From Actinomyces sp. Marseille-P3109 (GTDB taxonomy: Bacteria; Actinomycetota; Actinomycetes; Actinomycetales; Actinomycetaceae): DNA of 38,778 nt. A program made the translations under genes and the position numbers. The notes beneath the pieces are model-generated. The model ran no database searches. It saw only the letters and a program-made list of their open reading frames with translations, and was not told where the DNA came from. The stretch covers positions 1-38,778 of the forward strand of contig NZ_OOHN01000007.1 of NCBI RefSeq assembly GCF_900323545.1. Reading direction: 5' to 3'. Shown in pieces: positions 29,601 to 36,032 of this stretch (the stretch's first letter is position 1; every line of letters starts with the position of its first letter).

Positions 29601-29788
29601 CGACCGTTGACGCCGAGACCAAAGAACCCAAGGACGACCTCACCCGCCTTGAGCGATGCTGGGAGAGTTTTGTACAGGGGACTATACATCGAATCGAGGT
29701 GAACTGCGCCCATAACGAAATGATGTGGCCCAAGAACGCGACCGACATCGCCCATGAGGTAAATCGCTCGCTGGGCAAGCTCCTGTAA
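20624..29788 (+). CDS. Two-module NRPS with two N-methyltransferases and TE (TioS-like)
   Basis: 3054 aa. Module 3: C (HHIACDGAS near 128), A (FTSGSTGRPKG about 617) with an N-methyltransferase inserted between a8 and a9 (VLEIGVGTG about 993), Lys motif ENGKIDR (about 1350) and PCP (FFEIGGHSL about 1399). Its hand-read code D-L-F-N-Y-S-L-V-W-K is Cys-like. Module 4: C (HHIAADGWS about 1589), a degenerate A domain, an intact-looking N-methyltransferase (LEIGAGTG about 2394) and PCP (FFDLGGSSL about 2757). A terminal thioesterase has GWSLGG (about 2894) and a C-terminal His in CAHNEMM. By analogy with TioS it makes N-Me-Cys then N-Me-S-Me-Cys, and the TE dimerises and cyclises two chains. The GTG start has AAGGAG six bases upstream. 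Confidence 0.95.
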   Translation: MTISFAQHRMWFLNRYNASSPIYNIAVSLHFPSGVDLAVLRTAFHDVLARHDVLRTTYRDVDGEPEPCVQPANQRALPWFDLGTVNPTEVSDLCTASARICFNLAKDLPIRAHVIDTGQAGVVMCLVVHHIACDGASLGIVADELVQAYASLRTGVAPEWDDPMLQYVDYAEWQRAELGDEDDPSSLYNKQLSYWRDELAGLDKPIALPFDRDRPERPTSRGANVVVQVPSDILDGLRSLSHDAGSSEAIVFQSALAATLSVIGGNEDVALGAPIAGRVDEALEGLIGFLANTWVLRLQIRPNDSFSTLLASATAKALAAYDRQDLPFERVVEVLSPERGLSHPPLFQVASAWQSGVGRELVLEGETINMQPVHTATAKFELLFNWMPHPDGSAVLDVEYATDLFDEDTARWLVEAVFEFIRAAVQDPSQSVAMISLPTRPITASLNSYRNRALYDWNATEVLYPDAELIHLPIERQAVASPDAVAVRSLLGNVTFQELNEQANAIAWELKRQGVGPETFVGVSTERSPAMVSAVLGILKAGGAYLPIGTTLPTDRVAEMVASTCTQIILVSGTSHEWATPPGVRLIKVDVVTRTPSLDVQRNPTPVATADNSAYVIFTSGSTGRPKGVQVTHRPVHNLICWCRASYGFSASDVGFCVTSLDFDLSVFDIFGVLGAGGSIYVADYLEQRDPELQLRVLLDEGITYWNSVPGTLYRVLDVLNDRGPLTTTDALRLVYLSGDFTPLDLPDRLHALAPCAQLVSLGGATEATVWSNHHDVVEVDPAWRSIPYGRPIANARYYVLDDVLEPCRPGTEGDLYIGGEVLALGYAGAPGLSASHFVSDPFGPAGARMYRTGDRASYFEDGIIAIHGRADGQVKIRGFRVELGEIEHALNHLPDIAHAIVSVPKDEYGERQVIAHVVPDYQAITGSSDVAQHVVDWEVVYDQGYDSESNNELGEDYSLWTSSYTGEPIHVDDMREWRDAIVERILASAPERVLEIGVGTGLILSKIAPYVGSYHGTDVSSVAIARLTRLKTAMPWSTRVELSHQPADDPTGLPTSLDAIVINSVVQYFPHADYLREVLDTYWSRLAPGGVLVIGDVRRRWTYRTFQTAVQHARAPHARPEELMAAVMQAEFLEKELLVDPEFFVDWASVFDNATVDVRLKDVGFVNELSRHRYDVLVHKAKGQSPLIDAANLPTVKWNGDMTILRSLLASVEEPAVIIRSLADATMHNEISLARSVGTEESADPGVPSVDRVALRTACRNMGWHAVLTPAPEGIDLIDIVLVRAERGAALLTHGFRPRTGALRLVNNPSMAKAVGELPARTRDGLAKILPGYMIPSAVIPIPSVPLTENGKIDRAALRNLAPSAGSLDQNATEIEAQIARIYESVLGLSSVSLEDNFFEIGGHSLLATRVASRVREEFGVEVPIRLIFDAPTVREFASHLSRLHAGHERVIPQNRTALTPASYAQRRLWFLDRFEGPSPTYVIPFSLRLRGPVDREAMRAAVVDVVSRHEALRTVFVEREGNVYQQVLDIEVCHVPWTEQAVSADQLSEALSRAARMPFSLDRDLPIRADYMILRPDDAVLLLSLHHIAADGWSLPNLSRDLSHAYKARRAGFAPQWEPLPVQYADYSLWQQRVLKQDGPGSVRDQQLDYWREALRDLPDELPIRWDHPRPDVSTFQGRTVPVELSHDQVTRLRRLCLLTGSTMSMALHASLAAVLSRLGAGDDVPLGAPIAGRTDESLEPLVGFFVNTWVARVSLANDPTLMELLERVKRQSLDAYANQDIPFEYLVDELNPSRSTAHHPLFQVCLALQNNLRPQFDIPGLEVTHEPVEMRVARFDLFFNLFEEVDSDGLASVRGEVEYSTDILEPETVARLIGAWKTLLDTWLASPDTPLSSLSLVEGQPAITLAAVDKQGPTLAILLENAANRTRHRAAIRSADGTAVTFEQLFRASDSVAEALVEHLGDSTSPIVIDLPRSSSAIATILAAVRLGVPFIITDPTDARGWTERIIQHLNPAAVVDAQFIADAVATGASAAPSLSNEQSTACFVEAVTPDGQVLLVGLSRTELLQNCQGPGDIFRLGTDPQRVICSSSLQTLAGVLEVFSCLLGGHEMVLNEPSNSLPQDVTALFGGPELYEMAETGRVSQVVVTTDEFDDTRARAALDRCPDNVVLRVLVNLSGFALVPLGAKGGETQIPSRDERVTAVDTFDRPLPNGFFGELIVTDGWADRPVIVFGRSTSSSPPCTGDLDGIWRRTGRLARLIEDGTVELLSAMRSVQVTNRPYPDALVLDALEELPFVEEVTLEPLPSAKGDRVLARITESVSASASSIDEYVERWKSLYESLYQGASAEGSIGSDFRGWVRRSNRQPIPIAEMETWRDATVERIRGLHPRRALEIGAGTGLLAAELAGDVKEYWATDVAMASIERLQELGSAFPDIGDRLVLRRLSAHECDCLPSEHFDTIILNSVIQYFPHTDYLRQVLRSAVNMLMPGGSLFIGDVRSLDEPHSEQSIRPHRTDEYELLVSPEFFHSLRADFDNKVSIAIHLKRGNDDNELTAHRYDVIIVKEPTVVRDVSTVRSLRWGVDINDLNDLRGAVHNEGSVRLSGLLNRRRLPVGRDPHEALDPEDQHAWGAANGIEVACTWSAKDPTLFDAVFMVPRAPEESLDGLYLSAYTESDSVANNPLRDEHSRRICGAARRHLSKILPRRWIPERIESGNYLVTNFRTTREEASFSPLETEVARLFTNVLEVDSVGPDDDFFDLGGSSLQVIRLVWLINEELGIDVPVRVVFEHATVHELACHIGSSAPSLTAEDPTGSVLPIRSTGKLAPLWLIPPGGGLGWAYLGFATQLDRERPVLALQARGFHGEDRPGSMSEVVRDFARQIVTYQPKGPYNLAGWSLGGPIAHAVAAELQFMEREVRSLFVFDAGPSTEFKHFQVPNPVVVRRYLAHYMGQLSGAEEFEQVVARSGELFVEHSRFMTEYASPSFAGDLTLFVATVDAETKEPKDDLTRLERCWESFVQGTIHRIEVNCAHNEMMWPKNATDIAHEVNRSLGKLL
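26336..28780 (+). other. Degenerate A domain of module 4, with methyltransferase insert
   Basis: The N-terminal A part keeps a remnant of core a2 (AAVRLGVPFIITDP). The ATP-loop, YGPTE and YRTGD motifs are missing; RRTGRLARL is a vestige of the last. After the methyltransferase, the a10 region reads ESGNYLVTNFRTTREE with no catalytic Lys. The methyltransferase itself (27800-28310) looks functional. The domain probably survives as a scaffold for it, while the residue is loaded in trans. Confidence 0.83.
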
Positions 29789-29833
29789 GTGCCTTCCCGC
29801 CGGGCCCAGTCCGGCCTCAAAGAAAGGAATCAG

Positions 29834-30043
29834 ATGAACCCCTTCGATGATGACTCCGCCAAATTTTACGTCCTCGTTAACGATGAGGAGCAGCACTCTC
29901 TGTGGCCAATCTTTGCACCGATCCCATCGGGTTGGGAGTCCCGGTTCGGGCCGGTAAGCCGGGACCAGGCCATGGCCTACGTGGAGGAGGCATGGCCAGA
30001 TATTCGACCGCGCAGCCTACGCGAATCCACTAATAACCACTAA
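29834..30043 (+). CDS. MbtH-like protein (TioT-like)
   Basis: 69 aa, full length for the family. It carries the diagnostic pattern FYVLVNDEEQHSLWP, PSGWESRFGP and EEAWPDIRP. MbtH proteins bind A domains and help them fold and work. It lies 45 bp after the NRPS genes and probably serves the Gly and Cys A domains and the A-MT-A protein. The start chosen is ATG 29834, preceded by AAAGGA. An in-frame GTG at 29789 would add 15 residues foreign to the family. Confidence 0.95.
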   Translation: MNPFDDDSAKFYVLVNDEEQHSLWPIFAPIPSGWESRFGPVSRDQAMAYVEEAWPDIRPRSLRESTNNH

Positions 30044-30107
30044 CCACGGGGTATTCGATGGCATTCCTGCACCAGAGCGACCAAACATAGCAAGTTAGGA
30101 TGATAAC

Positions 30108-32465
30108 ATGGCTAAATCTAGCACCACCATGGAGCAGATTCGCGTCCTCGGCGCACGAGAAAACAACTTGCAAAACCTTTCGATCACAATTCCAAAACAT
30201 GCCCTCACTGTATTTGTTGGCGTATCGGGGTCGGGCAAGAGTTCGCTTGTTTTCGACACGGTGGCGGCGGAGTCCAGGCGCCTAATCAACGAGACTTACA
30301 GCTCCTTCGTGCAAGGCTTTATGCCGCCGGTCTCACGCCCCGACGTCGACGCACTAGACGGATTGACGGCGGCGATCATCGTTGGTCAGGACAGCGTCGG
30401 ACGCAGTCCGCGCTCGACGGTGGGCACAATGACCGACCTCGATTCCATGATGCGCATCCTTTTCAGTCGAGCGGCCACGCCTCGACTGGAGTCACCTCGG
30501 GCGTTCTCTTTCAATATTTCGCCGTTTCTCGCAAATGCTGTGACTGTCGACCAGGGCAGCGGAAAGGTCGAAGAGAAGACCTACGATGTTGCTGGAGGAA
30601 TGTGTCCGAAATGCGAGGGTCTCGGTCAGATTTCAGATGTCGACGTAGACGCGCTCTTCGACCGCACGAAGAGCCTCGCCGATGGCGCACTTAAGGTGCC
30701 TGGTTACCATGTAGGCAGTTACGGTTACCGGCTATATGCGACAAGCGGGTTGCTAGATCCAGACCGGCCGATTGAAACATTTTCAGACCAGCAGCGCCGA
30801 GATTTTCTCTACTCGGAGCCACGCAAACTCAAAGTGGGTCATTATAATGTCACCTACGAGGGCCTGGTTCCACGGCTACAGAAGGGACTGTTCGCCAAGG
30901 AACGGAGCAGCATGCAACCGCACATCCGAGCCTTCGTCGAGCGAACTGTGACGCTTGTTACATGTAATATGTGCGAGGGTACCCGGCTCAATGAAAGCGC
31001 GCGCGCGCCTCGGATCGATGGGCTTAACATTGCTGACCTTTCCGCCATGGAAGTGAACGATCTTCTTACCTGGATCAAAGAGGTCGATCGACCCGAAGTA
31101 AAGCCGCTCTTGTCAACGATTGAGGTCGCGCTCCAGGGCTTTATTGACATCGGCCTGGGTTACTTGTCGCTCAGCCGGGCTACCAGCACGCTGTCTGGCG
31201 GGGAGGCGCAGCGTAGCAAACTCATCCGCTATCTCAGCTCACCTCTCACGGATATCACCTATGTCTTCGATGAGCCCACTGCCGGGCTGCATGCGAGCGA
31301 CGTTACGAAGTTAATCCAAATGCTCCGAGGGTTGCGGGACAAAGGCAACACCGTTCTGGTCATCGAACACAAGCCCGACGTCATCCGCGCAGCCGATCAC
31401 ATCATCGAGCTTGGGCCAGGTGCAGGCGTCGATGGTGGTCGGCTTTGTTTCGAGGGCTCCGTTGGGGCTCTGGCGAGCGCCGGGACTCTCACGAGTACGG
31501 TGTTGCACGAGGGTCTGAGTCTCAAGACACGCGTGCGCAAGCCCAAGGGTATGCTTGAACTGCGCAACGCGAGATCGCACAATCTTCACGACATTAACGT
31601 CGATCTACCCCTTGGAGTGCTTGCTGTGATCACGGGCGTGGCTGGTTCCGGCAAGAGTTCACTAGTCGAGGAGTGCCTTGCAGTCAGAGAAGACGTCACC
31701 GTTATCGACCAAAAGCCTTTACGTGGCGGCAGTCGCAGTTTCCCCGCAACGTATTGCGACATTATGACACCGATCCGGAAAACCTTTGCGAAGGCGAATA
31801 ATGTCAGCGCCTCACTCTTCAGCCCGAATTCCGAAGGCGCTTGTCCCACATGCAATGGAACCGGCGTCATCTTCACAGACCTCGGCCTCACTACTTCCTC
31901 GGGGCTCACCTGTGATGAATGCGATGGCAAACGATTTCGGGATTCTGTGCTTGACCACACACTAGCAGGTCACACGATCAGCAAGGTCCTCGATATGCCG
32001 GTAGATGAGGCCGTGACGTTCTTCGCATCAGGCCAAGCGAAGGTGCCCAAGGTTGTTGCGGTACTCAATCGGCTGCGGGACGTGGGGCTAGGTTATCTTG
32101 CCCTGGGCCAGCCGCTGTCGACGCTGTCCGGGGGTGAGCGCCAGCGTCTCAAACTGGCCTCTGAACTTACGACGAAGAGGAGGATCTACGTCCTGGACGA
32201 ACCGACGACGGGTCTGCACCCAACTGATGTTCATGTCCTCCTGGAAATGTTCGACACCCTCGTTGACACAGGGCATTCGCTCATCATTGTCGAGCATAAT
32301 GAGGCCGTCATTGCGCACGCCGATTGGATCATCGATCTAGGACCGGGGGCGGGTTGCGACGGTGGTAGGATCGTGTTCGAGGGGACTCCCGAGGCGCTTG
32401 TCAAAGAAAAGTCTACCACCACTGCGAAGTACCTGGCCGCAGCCATCGCCAAAAGGACCGTTTGA
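30108..32465 (+). CDS. UvrA-like ABC-ATPase, probable self-resistance to a DNA intercalator
   Basis: 785 aa with two ABC ATPase halves. First Walker A is GVSGSGKSS, signature LSGGEAQR and Walker B VFDEPTAGLH. Second Walker A is GVAGSGKSS, signature LSGGERQR and Walker B VLDEPTTGLH. Zinc-finger Cys pairs are CPKC, CNMC, CPTC and CDEC. It is shorter than housekeeping UvrA (about 950 aa). The UvrB-binding insert is missing: SPRSTVGTMTDLDSMMRILFSR runs almost directly to the FSFN and CPKC region. Such UvrA paralogues confer resistance in bis-intercalator clusters (recalled: Ecm16 for echinomycin, TioU for thiocoraline). It sits 64 bp after mbtH, with AGGA seven bases before its ATG, and its stop overlaps the VOC gene. 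Confidence 0.92.
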   Translation: MAKSSTTMEQIRVLGARENNLQNLSITIPKHALTVFVGVSGSGKSSLVFDTVAAESRRLINETYSSFVQGFMPPVSRPDVDALDGLTAAIIVGQDSVGRSPRSTVGTMTDLDSMMRILFSRAATPRLESPRAFSFNISPFLANAVTVDQGSGKVEEKTYDVAGGMCPKCEGLGQISDVDVDALFDRTKSLADGALKVPGYHVGSYGYRLYATSGLLDPDRPIETFSDQQRRDFLYSEPRKLKVGHYNVTYEGLVPRLQKGLFAKERSSMQPHIRAFVERTVTLVTCNMCEGTRLNESARAPRIDGLNIADLSAMEVNDLLTWIKEVDRPEVKPLLSTIEVALQGFIDIGLGYLSLSRATSTLSGGEAQRSKLIRYLSSPLTDITYVFDEPTAGLHASDVTKLIQMLRGLRDKGNTVLVIEHKPDVIRAADHIIELGPGAGVDGGRLCFEGSVGALASAGTLTSTVLHEGLSLKTRVRKPKGMLELRNARSHNLHDINVDLPLGVLAVITGVAGSGKSSLVEECLAVREDVTVIDQKPLRGGSRSFPATYCDIMTPIRKTFAKANNVSASLFSPNSEGACPTCNGTGVIFTDLGLTTSSGLTCDECDGKRFRDSVLDHTLAGHTISKVLDMPVDEAVTFFASGQAKVPKVVAVLNRLRDVGLGYLALGQPLSTLSGGERQRLKLASELTTKRRIYVLDEPTTGLHPTDVHVLLEMFDTLVDTGHSLIIVEHNEAVIAHADWIIDLGPGAGCDGGRIVFEGTPEALVKEKSTTTAKYLAAAIAKRTV

Positions 32466-32935
32466 TGTATGACCCCGCAGCTGGCTACCCCACCGCCGTC
32501 GTCGAGCTTGCCTATAAGGACGTGAACAGCGCCCTTGACTGGCTTGAGCAGGTGTTTGGACTGAGACCGCTCCTGCGGCAGCCCGCTGAGGGCGAGATTC
32601 GGCACGCTGAGATGGTCACTGAATTAGGAGGAGTTGTGATGCTGCGACGGTCCTCCGGAGAGGCCCCCACGCCGTGCCGGAAGGCCTCGTGCAAGCAGGT
32701 AATCGTATGGGTATCCGACGTCGACCGGCATTATGCACGAGCCGTTTCTGAGGGCGCCGAAGTTATCCATTCTCCACTGACCAAGGCCTATGGGCTGCGT
32801 CAGTACCTGGTGCGCGACCAGGAAGGACACCTCTGGGAGTTCACTCAGCATGTGATAAACGTGCCTCCAGAGGCCTGGGGAGCCGTCTCAATTAGCCCCC
32901 CCCACAACGATCAGCGAGAGCGTCGATTACTTTAG
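32465..32935 (+). CDS. VOC-family protein (glyoxalase/bleomycin-resistance fold), TioX-like
   Basis: 156 aa from the ATG that overlaps the UvrA stop (TGATG at 32463-32467). A TTG three bases earlier is a less likely start. It has the paired beta-alpha-beta-beta-beta pattern of the VOC fold: VVELAYKDVNSALDWLEQVF in the first half, VIVWVSDVDRHYARAVSEGA and RDQEGHLWEFTQH in the second. Coupling to the UvrA-like gene points to resistance by drug binding, as recalled for TioX, which binds thiocoraline. An enzymatic role is possible. Its last 44 bp overlap the 3' end of the convergent A-PCP gene, and a run of eight C (32896-32903) in the overlap makes both C-termini sensitive to sequencing error. 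Confidence 0.87.
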   Translation: MYDPAAGYPTAVVELAYKDVNSALDWLEQVFGLRPLLRQPAEGEIRHAEMVTELGGVVMLRRSSGEAPTPCRKASCKQVIVWVSDVDRHYARAVSEGAEVIHSPLTKAYGLRQYLVRDQEGHLWEFTQHVINVPPEAWGAVSISPPHNDQRERRLL

Positions 32936-34661
32936 CGAGCGAGCGTAAGTCCGGGGCTTCAAAGACCGCACGCACCGTAAGTGGCACTCCAAGCTCCTTG
33001 GACACAGAGCGCACGAGGTGGGTGCTGAGGATGGAGTTCCCGCCGTAACGGAAGAAGTTTCCCGAAGGCTCGACAACGTCCCGCCCGAGGATCTCGCAGA
33101 CTATCCGCGATAGGGCAGGCAGTGCCCCTTGCTCAGGGTCCGTCACTGCGACAGACGATGATCGGAGCGCTAGTTCCTCTTGGGGGACAACCGTTAGCTT
33201 GCTGCGGTCGATTTTACCGTTCGGCGTTGTCGGCAGCCGATCGTGGACGACGAGCCGGTCCGGCAGCATGTGGGCTGGCAGTCGCTTGCCAAGTGTCTTG
33301 AGGATGACATCCGGTTCGATCGGATCGGTTTGGACGATGTGCCCGATGAGCCGCGCATCAAGCCCATCGCCATGAACTGTGACAACAGCAATAGTGATCC
33401 CCGGGACGTCTGAAAGCGCGGCCTCGACCTCGCCAAGTTCGACACGGTACCCCCGCAGCTTAACCTGCTGGTCATTGCGGCCAGCGAAAACCAACTCGCC
33501 ATCTTCATCCACGTAGCCGAGATCACCAGTGCGGTAAAGCCGGGATCCTGGCAAGCCGAAGGGGTTAGCCACGAAGCGAGTGGCCGTGAGTCCCGGCTGT
33601 CCCAGGTAACCGCGGGCGAGGCCAGTGCTGGCAATGTATATCTCTCCGCACTCACCGTCGGGAAGTCGATGCATCTCTTCGTCGAGCACAAGAACCTCGC
33701 TGCCCGACCACGCCCGGCCAATTGTCGCTCGGGCGTTCGCACGCAGCGGTCCTGCAATCGTCGCACCAACGGTCGTCTCCGTCGGGCCGTAACCGTTGTA
33801 CATCCGGCGGCCCTGTGACCAGCGGGAGACAAGAGCCTGCGTACAGGTGTCGCCGGTGGACATCACTGCAATCAGGTCGGGCAGATGCGCATCGATCGCC
33901 GTGAGAGCAACGGGGGGAAGAACAGCGTGGGTCACCCGATATCTGCGCAGGGTATCTGTGAGAAGGGGCCCAGGAAACAAGTGTTGCTGGTCGACGACGA
34001 CTAGAGTAGCTCCGGATAGCAGCGAAATCGAAATGTCCCAGAACGCGGCGTCGAAACTCATCGAGGCCCACTGCAGGACCCGGTGCCCTGGGCCGGTGTC
34101 AAGAAAATCCCGTTGCGCACGGACCAGGTCGTCGAGGCCGGTGTGTGAAACGGCTACGCCCTTGGGCATCCCCGTTGACCCAGAGGTGTAAATGATATAG
34201 ATGAGGTGCTCATCGCGCAGCGGTTGGATACGCTCCGCGTCACGGACGTTGGCGGGGGAAGCAGTTTCCAGATCGGCTTGTGTTGCTGGCGTGTCAAGGT
34301 GGAGCACCGGTAAGCCGTCAGGTACGACAATCCGCGAGTCTTGCGAAGTGACGAATAGAACCGGCCGCGCGTCCGACAGCATGTGGTGGATGCGTTCCAC
34401 GGGGTAGGCCGGATCGAGCGGCAGGTACGCCGCGCCTGACTTCATTACGGCGAGGAGCACGACGATAAGCTCGCGCCCTTTAGGCAGAGACACCGCAATG
34501 ATGTCATCGGGACCAAACCCTCGGCGGACGAGGATCCGCGCCAGTCGGTTCGCCTGGGCATTGAGCTGATCGTACGTGGTCTCGCCATCATCGTCGAGTA
34601 GGGCGGGAGTGTCGGGGGTCTGTTCGACCTGACGCTCGAACAATGTACTGAAAGTGCTCAT
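32892..34661 (-). CDS. A-PCP didomain protein, amino acid activation for the P450
   Basis: 589 aa. The A domain is intact: YTSGSTGMPKG, SFDAAFWDIS, YGPTETTVG, YRTGDL and PNGKIDR. A PCP with FFRYGGNSIL closes the protein. By hand the specificity residues are D-A-W-V-M-T-G-V-G-K. Asp235 shows an alpha-amino acid substrate, and the remainder suggests a bulky or aromatic pocket without a firm match. Its ATG overlaps the P450 stop (ATGA, 34661-34658). A-PCP plus P450 is the standard pair for beta-hydroxylating a carrier-bound amino acid (NovH/NovI, NikP1/NikQ, and TioK/TioI for Trp). Trp is therefore the favoured guess, from context. It is separate from the main assembly line. Confidence 0.9.
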   Translation of the reverse strand: MSTFSTLFERQVEQTPDTPALLDDDGETTYDQLNAQANRLARILVRRGFGPDDIIAVSLPKGRELIVVLLAVMKSGAAYLPLDPAYPVERIHHMLSDARPVLFVTSQDSRIVVPDGLPVLHLDTPATQADLETASPANVRDAERIQPLRDEHLIYIIYTSGSTGMPKGVAVSHTGLDDLVRAQRDFLDTGPGHRVLQWASMSFDAAFWDISISLLSGATLVVVDQQHLFPGPLLTDTLRRYRVTHAVLPPVALTAIDAHLPDLIAVMSTGDTCTQALVSRWSQGRRMYNGYGPTETTVGATIAGPLRANARATIGRAWSGSEVLVLDEEMHRLPDGECGEIYIASTGLARGYLGQPGLTATRFVANPFGLPGSRLYRTGDLGYVDEDGELVFAGRNDQQVKLRGYRVELGEVEAALSDVPGITIAVVTVHGDGLDARLIGHIVQTDPIEPDVILKTLGKRLPAHMLPDRLVVHDRLPTTPNGKIDRSKLTVVPQEELALRSSSVAVTDPEQGALPALSRIVCEILGRDVVEPSGNFFRYGGNSILSTHLVRSVSKELGVPLTVRAVFEAPDLRSLAKVIDALADRCGGG

Positions 34662-35902
34662 GAGACTCTCCCAGGTCGATTCGCCCTATTGAAGCGTACG
34701 GGAAGTGAGGCTGCACCACGCAAGAAAGTTGAGTAAATGGGTAAAACTTCCCCGACTATCTCCATCGAGACGACGTGGGTGGTGAGGGCAATGAGAAACG
34801 CCTTGAGTTCGGCACGGCCAAGCCAAGCTCCTAGACAAAAGTGGGGGCCGACGCCTAGCGAAACATGTCTGTTCGGAAATCGCGTGGGCCGGAATTCACG
34901 CGGACAATCAAACTGAGCCTCGTCGTAGTTGGCCGATATGTTCCATAGGGTAACGATGTCACCCTCAGCGATTTCCTGACCGTACAGTGAGAAGGACTCT
35001 GTCGCAGTACGCGCGAAGTGCTGAGCTGGCGTGGCCCAGCGCAGGATCTCCTCCACAGTAGAGTCCAGATCGACTACCCCGGTGCGCACCTGCTCCCAGA
35101 TATCTGGACGACCTTCAAAGACCTGTACCGCGCTGATGGAGGATACCCGAGAGGACTCATCGCCCCCGAGAATGAGGCTATAGCAGTTGAGGGCAACGTC
35201 GTCAAGAGGGAGTCGCTCTCCGTCGATTGTCGCCCTGGCGATGGCACTCACAACATCCTGGCCCGGATCCTGCCGTCGTGACCGAGCAAGATCGCCAAGA
35301 TAGATGAGAATCTCGTTACGGGCCTCAAGCGCGTCAATCCAGTCTGTGGATGCTGTCTTCGAAGATAAGGCGCGCTTGCTGCACGACAGCAGCCACGGCA
35401 CGTCCGAGGCTGGAATGCCGAGCAACGAGCACGTGATGCCAATCGGCACCTTCTCCGCCACCTCGCTGGCAAAGTCGAAGATCTGCCCATCACACAGCCT
35501 GCCAATGTTGTCTTCAAGTTGCTGCGCCGCTTGCTCTCCTGCAGCCTTCATCAACGGCATTGTCAAGGCGCTGCGCATGAGCTTGCGCAGCTTTCTATGC
35601 CATTCGCCGTCTGTAACAGGGAGCATCCTCCCCCCCGCGGAGTCGTCTCCGCGGAGCAGGACGTCCAACACGGTTCCTCGGGAGGAACCGAGCCGCGAGG
35701 CGTCCCGGTAGCACTGTACGACGTCGTCATACCTAGACACCACCCAGAAGCCGGGCCTCACAGCGTTGGCAGGGTGCCAGTAGAGGGGCTGTTCCTGCCG
35801 GACCTTCGCCCAGAAGTCATGGAGGTCAGAACGAAGAAACGTTGAAGGATCAGTGAGGTCCCAAGATTCGATGTCGCCCAATTGCCGTATGCTCGTAGTC
35901 AT
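34658..35902 (-). CDS. Cytochrome P450, probable amino-acid beta-hydroxylase
   Basis: 414 aa, soluble bacterial P450. The haem-binding motif is LGVGPHFCLGAWLGRAELK, the ExxR motif is EEILR, and the I-helix reads LILGGDESSR, resembling NikQ/NovI-type enzymes that hydroxylate carrier-bound amino acids. It is coupled to the A-PCP gene, its probable substrate carrier. By analogy with TioI it would beta-hydroxylate PCP-bound Trp, an early step to the quinaldic or quinoxaline chromophore. ATG 35902 has GAGGGG about six bases upstream. Confidence 0.9.
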   Translation of the reverse strand: MTTSIRQLGDIESWDLTDPSTFLRSDLHDFWAKVRQEQPLYWHPANAVRPGFWVVSRYDDVVQCYRDASRLGSSRGTVLDVLLRGDDSAGGRMLPVTDGEWHRKLRKLMRSALTMPLMKAAGEQAAQQLEDNIGRLCDGQIFDFASEVAEKVPIGITCSLLGIPASDVPWLLSCSKRALSSKTASTDWIDALEARNEILIYLGDLARSRRQDPGQDVVSAIARATIDGERLPLDDVALNCYSLILGGDESSRVSSISAVQVFEGRPDIWEQVRTGVVDLDSTVEEILRWATPAQHFARTATESFSLYGQEIAEGDIVTLWNISANYDEAQFDCPREFRPTRFPNRHVSLGVGPHFCLGAWLGRAELKAFLIALTTHVVSMEIVGEVLPIYSTFLRGAASLPVRFNRANRPGRVS

Positions 35903-36032
35903 AGATTCCCCTCAACTGCGGTCGATCCTCGCGACTGAGGATGACATAGCACTGCTATGCGCTTGCAAAAGTCTGTTCAACTTCTGTTCTCTCCATGCAG
36001 TCGGGCCCAGTCTTCTGATCACACTGGGTCAC
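35903..36032. promoter_or_regulatory. Divergent promoter region with a 7-1-7 palindrome
   Basis: 130 bp between the P450 and SDR starts. A perfect inverted repeat CATAGCA-C-TGCTATG lies at 35945-35959, a good size for a dimeric regulator. On the minus strand, TTGAAC then 17 bases then TAGCAG is a weak promoter candidate for the P450; its -10 would overlap the palindrome. The regulator is not in the window. Confidence 0.45.

Noticed and set aside
29789..29833. 15-codon upstream extension of MbtH from a GTG
   Set aside because: MbtH proteins start close to the FYVLVND motif, and ATG 29834 has a good ribosome-binding site.
30108..32465. Housekeeping nucleotide-excision-repair UvrA
   Set aside because: It lacks the UvrB-binding insert, is about 160 residues short, and lies in an NRPS operon next to a VOC protein.
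35853..36032. 60-codon upstream extension of the SDR gene
   Set aside because: It crosses the P450 start and the palindromic intergenic region and shows no SDR similarity; ATG 36033 fits the family.
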